From Lineus longissimus (lineage: Eukaryota > Nemertea > Pilidiophora > Heteronemertea > Lineidae): a stretch of 64,000 nt of DNA. Below, piece by piece: positions 22,809 to 33,841 of this stretch (position 1 is its first letter; every line of letters begins with the position of its first letter). The stretch covers positions 17,050,501-17,114,500 of the forward strand of contig NC_088311.1 in NCBI RefSeq assembly GCF_910592395.1, given 5' to 3'. Below the pieces are notes generated by a model. The model saw only the letters and a list, made by a program, of their open reading frames with translations. It did not search any database and was not told the origin of the DNA. Both the position numbers and the translations under genes were made by a program.

Positions 22809-24695
22809 CTAAAGTTGGAGGGTCCGTTGAAAGTACTGACTCGTCTGATTGCCATAGACACATGTACGACAGTTGACCAGAAGAGCACTTACCAAGTAAT
22901 ACTTGGCTACTGGAGACAACAGTACTTTTAAATTTTTCCTAAAGTCCAAAAACGCGTAGTTTCGCACCAAATTTCCGAACTCCCATTCCACGCATTGACG
23001 GACAGAGGACATTCTCCTGTTGAATTCTTCTTCTGCGGCACACAGGTTAGCTCCTCTGACTGGACTCGACAGATACCTTCGAATGGGATAAGCCGGATCG
23101 CCGTATATTGCAAATGGCAGGCCATTCCTATCAGTGAGATCTCTAGCCTCCATTTGCTCCATCAGTCCACTCATACGAAGCAAAGCGCAATCGTGTCGAC
23201 GCCCTTCCAGTTGACCATACAGATGCGTAATCAACCCGTTTGGTATGGCTACTGCGGCTGTTATAAAACGCGGATTCCGCGGAAATCCGCGGAATCCACG
23301 CGTACCTGGTTCCGCTGGCTACCGTCAGATGTAGTGGTAGTCGTTCACACGCTCTCTGCACGGTCACTGCACGCAGCACGAATTTAGAGAACTAAATCGT
23401 TCCGTAATAACTGTATTTCATTACATTATTTTGAGGGAAGGTAAGTACTATAAACAGACACTGTGGACCGAAATACAGACAGGACTGTTATTCTATTAAT
23501 CACATATACATTGTACTACGGTTTTTGAATTTTTTTTACCAAGGATGAATCGTCGCCTGAAGATGGCTTAAGATGGCTAAATTAGCCCCACTGCTGCTGC
23601 CTATAGTCCCCACCGCATTTTGGTAAATAAAATACCACCATGCGAATGGTTAATTGACAAGGACATTTAAATAAGCCTGGTTATCATTTCATGTCGGATT
23701 AAACGTAAACTGAATCACACACTACGCTGGGCGATCTTCGGTCCGAGTAGCTAGACCTACCATCGAGAGTCTAAGAATGTTCCAGAAGGGCGCCAATGGC
23801 TAATATTCATAAAAAACGAGGAAAAGTTTTTACTTTAAACTTCATGTATACCATACATTTACACTAGCCATCTCTGTAGAACAATGTAGTAAAAAGCATA
23901 TTAGCACATGATATAATTACAGTTGGCTGGCATTGATTATTGTATGTTGGAGCTCTCGGCCTAGCGATAGATCGAAACACAGTTATCATTACATCTGACT
24001 ACCACTACATCTGACGGTGGCCAGCGGAACCAGGTACGCGCGGATTCCGCGGATTTCCGCGGAATCCGCGTTTTATAACAGCCGTGGCTACTGACTGAAA
24101 TTTAATCGCATGTATACGCTTATGCCCATTATAACACACGCGTTGATGGCGTGTTGGCCTGCATATAGCACGAACCGTGCCATCTACGAAACCTATGCAG
24201 TTCAGCAGCGGGGCACCCTTCGCGTGTATCTGGTCTGCATGGATTTGAAGTTGTGCGGGATCCAGCCATGGGTTGTCGAGAGTCCTCAAACGATGAGCAT
24301 GAGTGTTGTACAGAAGGCTTATAGTCTCATCAATCACCATTGACATGGTAGATGCAGGTCGTCCAAAAAACCTTTCCAAATCGCTCAGTCTGTTCGGATA
24401 CGAAAATCGCCTTAAAACCTTACACAATGCATCGAGTCCGCTGCACGTGCACCTGTTTGTTACAGTAATCACATCAGGAAGTCCCGACAAGCGATACAGA
24501 CGATACAGTTCTTCCTTCCTGAACCTTGTTCCTGAACCGAAAGTTGAACCATGACTGGTCATCAGTAAGCTCATCCAAATTAAACCTCGGCCATTGAGGG
24601 TCGTATGTAATCACGCGTTCCTGTGGTCTATCGTGAAAAAGAATGTATAGAAGATCTTCATCCTCTTCCTCGACTGCCATTTGTAGAAGGTCCAT
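22809..24695 (-). pseudogene. PIF/Harbinger (HARBI1-like) transposase, doubly disrupted
   Basis: The N-terminal part (24695 to about 24520) reads PQWPRFNLDELTDDQSWFNF. It shifts frame at a 13-bp tandem duplication of GGTTCAGGAA(CAA), after which the frame continues with RKEELYRLYRLSGLPDVI. The DDE nuclease follows: first D in GFVDGTV; second D in AIYGDPAYP; E in VEWEFG. Between KFQSV and the ITHLYGQLEGRRHDC block the frame is split by an 830-bp MITE (23255-24084). Removing one target-site copy restores the phase exactly. The enzyme normally cuts and pastes the element at 3-bp sites. With two breaks, this copy cannot produce active protein. Confidence 0.93.
23255..24084. mobile_element. 830-bp Mutator-like MITE inside the Harbinger transposase
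   Basis: Terminal inverted repeats of nearly 90 bp begin CGGCTGTTATAAAACGCGG and contain a nested palindrome GATTCCGCGGAAATCCGCGG. The flanks are a 9-bp direct repeat, TGGCTACTG (23246-23254 and 24085-24093). Long TIRs with a 9-bp duplication suggest the Mutator (MULE) superfamily. No open frame of note is inside, so it moved with a transposase from elsewhere. Confidence 0.88.
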
Positions 24696-27600
24696 GTTGA
24701 AAGTCTATTGAGCGTCGACTGTTCACTTTACCACTTGTAGGTCTCCTCGGACATGACCCGTGCAAAGCGCAGAAAATAATTATCTAACCTGTCGAATACC
24801 ATTGACAAATTGAAGGTACCTGCCTTCCACAAGGGAAACTTACATAAACCTTGTCTATCAACTATCCGTAAAGGCTAACCGAATCTATCAGCGAAATCAC
24901 GATGAATTAAACGTTGACCGTTTCACGGTTACGGATGACTAAATGTGGTCGTTAGGCCTAAATGTACTGGCGTGAATACTCTCCATTAACTTCCTCAACA
25001 GAGATAGGACAATTTAGATGGGGTTGTCAAACATATTCACTGACTGGGTGTCATCCACTTCCTGTTCAGGCTGTCCATCTTCTGCATTCAACTCTGCAAA
25101 ATGCCTATGACATTTATCTATGGTAATATTACCTGATGAATCACCTGAGTTTGCACCTGAACCTCTATTTATTCAACAAAGACTAAACTTTCTTTGGATT
25201 TGAACCTTGGGCATTCATAATCTTCTTCTAAAAGTTATTCCTCAGTCTCTTTTTGCTTTAGTAATTACTTTTTTTGTAGCCCTTACTAGCCTTCTTCATC
25301 TAGCTAATTTTTCTCCTTCCTATTTCTACGATACATTGATTTAGCATTTTCCAAATTGTTTCGCTCACACACACATTCTTTATCAAACCACTTGATTTTT
25401 TGAACCCGTTTTAACTCTTTTTTACCATACCACATCTGCCAGCTGCTCAACAACTAGTTTGACCATTACATACAGTTTAACCGATCTGGTCTTTGATGTT
25501 TTTTTCTCGTTTAAATCTAGCTGTTGGGAGGGCATATCGGTCTGACCTTATAGTCGACGTAACGAGGGATCCTCGTTTCAAATGGGCGCGACATTGGATT
25601 AAACCCGCCATCCAGTTTCCAACGAGGCACCTCCTGTACCTGCGTCTACAACGGACAAAAGTTCTACAATGATACCCATGGTCCGATATCAAACTACATG
25701 CGACTATAAACATGATAAAGGCAGACCCTGTCCCTCCCTGCTTGCCCAAAGGTGGAAAAAAACCACAGGGCATCATTGTCCCCGGGAAACGGAGAAACCA
25801 AGGTCTGGATTAACAACTGTACCCGAGTACTTACTTGTACACTGTACTCGACGGAAACAGGCAACAACCAAACCTACAACTCCCTATACAACCTCTGTGA
25901 TAAATCGGTCCAATTTTTCTTCTTTTGGCCATTCAATTACATGTATTTGAACGTCTGGCTTGTTTTTGCGATTCTTCACGAAATGGTCCTGTGCCTGACA
26001 AATGAAAACAGGACCCCCTGGCTCTGTAGCCCCTTTTTTCAAATGGAAAGTACTGAAACAAGATATATTCAAATATTCTATTTGATGGGCTGAAGGGTGG
26101 TAATCATGTTTGGTTTTTAGGTCAAGGTATGTAAAAACCTAACTTCAAAGAAATCGGACCTTTAGTTCGCGCTCCATATCTCAAAACGATGCGGACAAAA
26201 TATTTACGAACGGACGATAGCTTAATATTTTGTGATGGTAAACAAAATAGATAAAATAACCGTTGAGTGCAAAAATCCATCTTTTTAATAGTTTCTCAAT
26301 TTATACATACAAAAAATAAATAAATTGACATACGAGTCACTTACGGACATATATTCCGAAATCAAACCCAGGAAATTAATCAACTGGTTTAAAGTAGCAT
26401 TTATCACACCACTAAGAACACATACTTGCATTTTCAGACGTTTTAATGCAAATTCAAATTACAACAAACTATCATAGACGCAATTTACGTTCCACCGGAA
26501 AAGTCATCACAGAAGCCTCCCCATCATTGAGGTCTTATGCAATGTAGGGACAAGAGATTCGCTGGATGTGTAGCGGCCGGGTATGAAGGTCGCCAAGCTT
26601 TGTTCTTCGAACTAGACATGAACAGGATGAAGGTAGCCTTGTTCCACTGCAATAATATGCGTCGAACTAGACATGAACAGGATGAAGGTAGCCTTGTTCC
26701 ACTGCAATAATATGCGTCTAGATTTCTTGCTGGAGAGTAACAGAATGCAAACTGATGCTTTTAATTGTGTCTGAGCCGGAGGACATGTTGTCTGCACATA
26801 TTCCTGAACTATCAAACCACGACGAAGCCATTATGCGACTGTATCGGCCTCGTCTTATAACACTTTTCGCAGAGAATTGCTCTCCAGAAATTTCTATGGA
26901 CTTGATATCAATTGCAAATTGACAACAATCCGATCCATTCACAGTATACGTAGGATACATGACCATTGTAATTGCTGTCTACTAAGGGTACTTTTTCTGT
27001 TTTCACCGAGATTTCAACTGAATCTAAATTGGTCCAATATGGTGAACATAGGCCGTCGGAATGCTTGTGCATTGCATATCTACAGTCGCCTGTTTTAGCT
27101 CAAGATTTTTAGTTTTTTAACACAGATTGAGAATTGCATTGTAATCACTCCATTCTTGTCTCGGCCCATGCCCGATTCTATTAATCTGTCTTTCTAAACA
27201 CATGTGTCAGATCAATATCCCATCCATTTGAATTGAATTTACCGAGAACACCATAACTTACAAATGTAAACAACCAAAATGTATAAATAGACCCTAAATT
27301 TTTTATGAACTGTTCGCTACGACTCTTTTCGACCCGTAGAAAACGCTTTCCTGAACTTGACCAATAGTTATCCATATGGTAATTGTGGTCAGAGACGTTA
27401 CTGATGGTATAGGCGTTATAATGACCCGATATTGTTGATCACTCTAATGATGTCATAATTCCCAAATATACATTTCAAATAACGGTGTTTCGTGCTAAAA
27501 ATAGTTCCATTCAATTGCAAAAGGATATTTTACAGAAATCTATGGACATCATTCTGGGCACATCATCACAGACGTGAACAAATTTTTGACACTTTTTGTC

Positions 27601-28538
27601 AGTCCACAGGCATTTTTTTGGAATAACCCGATATACACTCACATTTTTATTTCAACTAGCACCGTCTTGAATAATTAAAAATAAATGTAGATATATACGT
27701 ACGTATCTACAATGTAAAATATAGAATTCCTATACAAGGTGTTTATAAAACATGGCACAAATTTGCATCTAGCCACGGCCTTTGAATCACTCCCACAAAG
27801 CCCTGCTGAGTATGGCCTGATTTGGTGGGACATCTTGGCCATAACATCAAATGTCCATCACCTCATTGAGCCATCCTTAAAGTTGACATGTATTGATACA
27901 CTTAACCATGCATCTTAAACAGAGCTAGCCTGTGATAGCAAGTTGTTGCTTTTGAGGGAGGCCAAATTTCAGCAAGGCTATGTGTGAGTGTTAAATGACC
28001 AATCCAAATGCCTGCTAGAAGAGAACAGGTTGACAGAAAGTTATTTGAACATCAGGTAAAACATAGTCCAGGTCATGATTCAGCTGTTAATCTAGAGTAA
28101 TACTGAATCACTAAACATCAAACATACTTAGCTGATGATTTACACCTTATTCATAAAATTCTGAGATAGCTAGTGCCTTTTTGGTAAGTCATGGTAAAAC
28201 GTAGTTAAATTACTCTAAAGTCGTGATATCAGGCTGTACTGGGATAGTTTGACCGACGCCGATATGAGGCACCAGCACCTACATGTAACCTGGTATATAT
28301 TTTGCCATCGTAATGAAAATATGCAGGCCTCATGTATCTCTTGAGAGTTTACATATACTGTATAGAATGATTTTGACACCCGTGGTGGTGGAGTCACGAA
28401 CCATTTCCAGCCACAATTTGCCTGGAAACAACATTCCCTTTAAATGATCGATCCACTGCTGCTGGTATTTGTATAATAGATTTCGACAAACGATTCGTTG
28501 CTCAAATAAAGTAACTCCCTGGAAGTACATTGCACTGT
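24696..28538. other. Intergenic stretch between Harbinger and the RPTP stop codon
   Basis: I see no gene. It includes a perfect 55-bp tandem duplication (26608-26717) and scattered AT-rich sequence. The RPTP 3' UTR must occupy the right end, but no convincing AATAAA signal stands close to the stop codon. Confidence 0.4.
26608..26717. repeat. Perfect 55-bp tandem duplication
   Basis: Two identical 55-bp units beginning 'cgaactagacatgaacagg' lie head to tail (26608-26662 and 26663-26717). Identity suggests a very recent event or an assembly stutter. Confidence 0.95.
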
Positions 28539-31500
28539 TTACTGGAAGTTAGCATAGAGGTCGAAATTTTGTAGATATCTCAGAACGACTTCATGGACAT
28601 ACTTGTATTGCTCCTGAAAGAAAAGTGAAAGTGATATCGAACATGGAGAATAATATTCAGGCAGAGTCATGGCGTTCATCTTTCTAATGACAGTTTAAAC
28701 CATTCGTTTAAACAATTCCAATCGCGTAAATACGTACTAAATATAAATTTCAACGTTGCCATTGTGTAGACAGATACACACATACTATTCATACCAAGTT
28801 TCAACAAAGTTGCCTGCATGATTACTGCAATACGGCATTGTGTATAGGTGGCATCTACCTTGTGTATAACTGCATTTCTATTTCGCCTCACCACCAGTAA
28901 TTACAAACAGCGTACCCCTTTAAGACTTTAGGTAGACGGTAGGGGGTTGTATTAGTTGACTGAACACTACACGACCAGCCTAGACAAAACAGGATATCCG
29001 GAAGACTTATTAAATGACAATGTCCGACATTGATTTGGACAAAGTTGCAAAACTCGAGTACTTACATAAGTGTTGACGAGTTGTTGTCTGTTTGACCTCA
29101 GCAGACGGAGATACTGGAAAACATCCACCTCCTGGTCGACCTTGACCTTCTCAATGACAGAATGCGCCGCACAGAAGACACCACTTTGGGAAGCACCGTC
29201 CCTAGAAATGATATCACACCATAGAGGATGACGTATGCGAGGACCACGAAGGGTTGGCCAATGTGTAGGCCGAGGCCGTTTCTAGCATCTGGCCATGCGC
29301 AATCATGTCGTGTAAAAGATAATTAGGAGCGGTATTTAGTGCATGCGCCACCCAGAAGGCTTGCCAATTTGAGAAGCAAGGTCCCTATAGACAAGATATC
29401 AATGACATTGTTAAAATACGACCTAATCACATGCAAGAAAGGTATGCTATTTATTAATCATTTTGAACCGTGAGGAATAACTCCGAGCACGAACATAATC
29501 TTTCCATTTTCTTTGTGTTGTATAAAGCATGTGTACATTAGTTAGCTCTGATTCCAAACTAAAGGCACCTACAGGCATTGTACAAGTATCTTCTTGTTCT
29601 CGACCTTTTGTTGCCACTTTTCCACCTTTTCTAGCAGATCCACGATCGCCTCCACGGACGCTGGCGTCGCCTGACCATCGGGCCAGTTTTGTAACTGAAA
29701 GTGCCGGACCACTCGACCGGACATATCATCTTTTCCCTAAAGAGACGATATATGGTAACAGTATTAAATAAACTATAGGCCAGCTAAGCCCAAGCGCTTT
29801 TATTTGCTCAATTTTTGTTCTCCGGCATTCATCTACAGTTGTAGCAATTTAAATGTTTGAGTATTTAATTTCTCGTTATAACCCAACAAAATAAATGTGA
29901 CCCGTCACAGCAAAATCAGGCCACTCTCGTTCTGAGCTTGGCAGGTTGAGACGGCCTGTTGGTTCATTTCTCTACTGTCTGCCTTTTGTGAAATATGAGC
30001 ACATCAATTTCTTCCATTATTTCCTGGTGTCATTTAGGTTCATCTTCTGTGCGACATGCACCTGGTTTTGCTGTGACGGGTCACAAATTATCTCGCGCAA
30101 AGCCCAATGAACATGAATGTTTACACCAGTACTCACAATGAACATTCAACAAGTCCATGGGCATTGGCACGGCCTCGTGGCAACCCGTGCGAGAGCGGCA
30201 CCCCCGATATCCAATTGGAAAATCCCGCGTGTCCGCCATCGCCCGGGTCACAGCAGCCCCGTGCTCGCCGTTCACACTTAATAGAAGCGAAGCAATGCTA
30301 TAACCCAATATGTTAACTGCGGTCAGAGTATCTATTGATCATAGTTTCTATCATTAGCCTTTACAAATACAATTTAGATAATGACGTTAGCCCCGTCTTC
30401 TATTATTGACACATGTCACAGAGCAAAAATGTTACTTACTACCCCGGCTTTGCCCGCATTCTTTGATATCCTCATGTTTCTGACAGTGATATCTGTGTTG
30501 GATGTGTCTACGTCCAGGCAATCTACTACCAGTGGGTGATACTCCATCTGCTCAGTCTCTTGTGGCCAATAAACTGTGGAAAACTGATACAAAAGAAGGT
30601 CGAAAATCAGTCAGTTTTCGATAAAGCTGCCAGCGACTTTATGAACCAAGGACCCGGTATCCTTTTATGAATGACCAGTTTTGCAAACATCCATGTCCCA
30701 TTAAAGTTCCTTGTTCCAAAATAAGTTTGTCTATGTCGCGATTTTTTATTCAAATTACTTATTTTTGAATATCTTTCATCGTTCTAACTAAGGTCAATTA
30801 ATGTTCTCGTTGCGGCTCCTCGGTGCCCACATGAAGACTCTGGGATGCTGAGCAGACGTGCTTTGAGCAAGGATCTATCCTTCAAAATGTATTAGTCGAA
30901 GAAATCGAACTGCAACTTTACCTTTCTGATACCTATACGGTCTACTGTGAACTATAGTGACAATATTAACCCTTCGAGGCCAGTAAATATTACCTCATAA
31001 GTATCATCGACCATGTTCATCATAACAATAGTGGAGATTCCCGTGTCATGCACGATCCTCCAGATGTCCTTCATTGTCTCAGGGAGGGGCATCTGGGTTA
31101 TGATGTAGTTGTCCTTCTCACCGTAGCCCTGAAAGCAGATGGTGGAATCTGAATTAAGTCGGACTATGATAATACACAGTGGGTTTTAACATAGAAATGT
31201 CACAAGAATGATGATACCCCCTGCCAAATACCGGCACAGCATTGTATCACTAAGTAACGCTCTTCATTTCATCTTAATCTCATATACACATTATTGCCCC
31301 ACTTTGAAGGCCTACTCCACTTGAATTAAAATGAATATAAATTTCAACAACGCTACTATACACTGATAAGCAAATACCTTGAATGCCAAGTTCCAACGCC
31401 GAATCTTCGTGCATAAAGACTTTAGTACTGCATTGTCTATTTCTATTTACATGAGCCACAAGATATAACACAATAAAAACGAGCAGCGTAGAGTCAGACT

Positions 31501-33841
31501 AGCTTTAAAGTAGTCCTCTACTGGGGAGCCCGATCACCAATGGTAACATTCGCGGTCTTACCGTGGCATAAACTGCATTAACATAATCATTCCATCCATC
31601 TATTGGTGTAGACAAGACAACACGAGATGCGCCATCTGTTAAATAGAGACATTCATAATTAGTGAGTCTACTCAGAATTTGCCTGTGTCACGTCATTTGC
31701 TTCTACTCTCCGAGTAGAAAAGCTGCATCTTCCGCCATTTAGGCTACTCTTTGACCAAAAACCATTTCAGCAAAACCATTTCAGAATGAAGTAAGTGAAT
31801 GGTATATTGTCTTCCCCTCACTGGTGCTACCTTTAACTCTGATCACAGATGGATAGTACCAAAAAATTATATTATTAGTCTTTACGAATTCTTAATGGAA
31901 GTGTAGGATACATGGCCCCACCCATATCCCGGACAAATGTCCTTTCTTCTGTTCGATAGCCAAGTGGACAAGATTAATGGCCTTGATAAAATGATGCGTA
32001 ACAACCCTCAGTAAATCGAGATATTTTTGCGAGGCTTTTTTTTATTTCCGCGATTTTAGCAAATGCTCCATGAAACGCGAGAATTTCGACTCCAAAGCAT
32101 TAAAGGCCATATATCAAGGTTTTTTGCCATTTTCTGCTGTAAGACGATTTCAAAAGTGTACCTAACACTTTATACAATACAGAAAACCAAATGCAATTAG
32201 CTCCATCCATTTTGAAGATATAGCCAATTATGTGTTTGACAACTTGATTACCTGATCAGGCTAGCAACTGGCTTGTTAGAGCCAGGCGGCGGGTTCAGCA
32301 AAAGTTGTGATGTAGATCAGGTTATCTGTACATGTCATGCAATCATAAAAGCAGGAGGGCCTTAATTAATTATGCACACCTGGAAGTAATGTGTTTCATT
32401 CACTATGGTGTATTGTGTGGCTCCGAATTGTGTCAAGGCTAGCACAAAGAACAATCGAATGACAGACGTGACCTATTTTTATGAATTTCCAAAGCCAGTT
32501 GAACGAGAGAGGAGGAAGCTGTGGATTCGGAAGTGCAAACGGCACATGTCATCCACTGTACAGTGGCTACACAACCATGTCAATTGCATTTAATGCCCGA
32601 GGCTGCTGAGGTCGGTTGTTATACATAATGTGTAGGCCCTATTGGGGCCTGTGATACCGCATAGTGTCTTCTTGTGTTCCAGCCATAGCAAGGTGACAGC
32701 GAGGTGACAGTGACACAGGTCAGTGTCAGTGACAGCCACTGTCAATGACAGATTATTGTCATCTGACATCTAGGCCTATCTCACGTTGCACGGCATTATA
32801 TCGTCACGTCAAGATGATTGTGCATAATACCGTCACTTTTCAATAGTAGTTCAGCGTCATGACATAACTGGCGATACAACACAGACGAGGCGAAACAATA
32901 TTGTGCAACATTAGTCTGTTCAAAAATCATACATGTTATGCATCTGCAACCATCTATCAATGTCTTCTTTGCTATATCGGCAGGTCTGCCATGCAAATTC
33001 AGTTCAGGGCGTTCATCCTCCACTTCCTCATCACTTTCGTCCGAATTATCACTCTCATTATGATCTAGTGATATCAATGGCTCGAACATGTACGGCTCAA
33101 CGTTTAAATATCCTTCTGTATCGACCAAAACATTCTCAAATTCACTGCTCTCACTCTCTGAACTGTATGCGGAAGCCATCTTGCTTTGTTCTGACTGACC
33201 TGATCTACGTCATCAAACAAAAATCCCTAGCGGCCACATGTGGAACTAATCTAAAGTTGTGTGTGGTGGGAAATTCAAATAGTTTCAATTTGAAAATTGA
33301 AATAACTAAATAATGACTTTATTATTAGAATTTTTTTAATGTCTGGGATCTTGTTTTTTTAACCCTCAACATATTTCATGAGTATCAAGCATGTTTTCAA
33401 ACCTTGATATATGGCCTTTAACCATTGAATTTCTGCATCGAAGGCAAACATTTCGTAGCCTATCGGCAAGTGAAAATGACAAATTCGACAAATTTTGGCA
33501 TCGCGAAAGTTTTAAGGTTTACAGTATACATGTCAACATACAAAGTACCACAGTGAAACGGTCGTCACTTCAGAAATGCCATGCCGACTTATCGACGTTG
33601 AACATCAATCCTAAAGTCTCCTCAATACGCACTATAACAGTAGATCGTCATGCTGAAGTGTGGACTTTAGGATAGACTTACAAAAGTTGGTGGTCTTAAA
33701 GGGGCTACATATTTGCGACTGATTTATTTTTTTTCAGACGGCTGACCACCTACCTGGAACAATGTCCTGTTTTCTGTTTTTGCTCATGTTCGCCAGGGCC
33801 TGTTCTGAAGGGCTGATGGCATCAGTGAATGCACCCAGAAT
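28539..33841 (-). CDS. RPTP membrane-distal phosphatase domain D2 (catalytically dead)
   Basis: Seven exons: 33754-33841, 31562-31635, 30994-31128, 30440-30583, 29573-29736, 29066-29201 and 28539-28613. Recognisable steps are the KNR-loop (MSKNRKQDIVP), the SDYINA-equivalent (WNDYVNAVY), GYGEKDNYIITQMP, IWRIVHD, FSTVYWPQETEQ and the WPD loop (LQNWPDGQATP). The signature reads VQCLDGASQSG instead of HC-x5-R. The Cys is kept, but His is Q and the substrate-binding Arg is Q. D2 of many RPTPs is similarly inactive and acts as a regulatory partner of D1. The protein ends EQYKYVHEVVLRYLQ then NFDLYANFQ and TAA. The exon at 30440-30583 uses acceptor TTGTATCAG, chosen because the nearer CACAG would break the frame. 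Confidence 0.92.

Larger units (their letters stand above)
32104..33417. mobile_element. Kolobok-like element with TTAA target duplication
   Basis: The element is flanked by TTAA on both sides (32100-32103 and 33418-33421), with 19-bp perfect terminal inverted repeats AGGCCATATATCAAGGTTT. TTAA duplication fits piggyBac or Kolobok. The THAP-domain ORF inside favours Kolobok, whose transposases often carry THAP domains. It is 1314 bp and lacks a catalytic transposase domain, so it is non-autonomous. It lies in the RPTP intron between exons 33754-33841 and 31562-31635. A close relative lies at 62580-63803. Confidence 0.85.
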
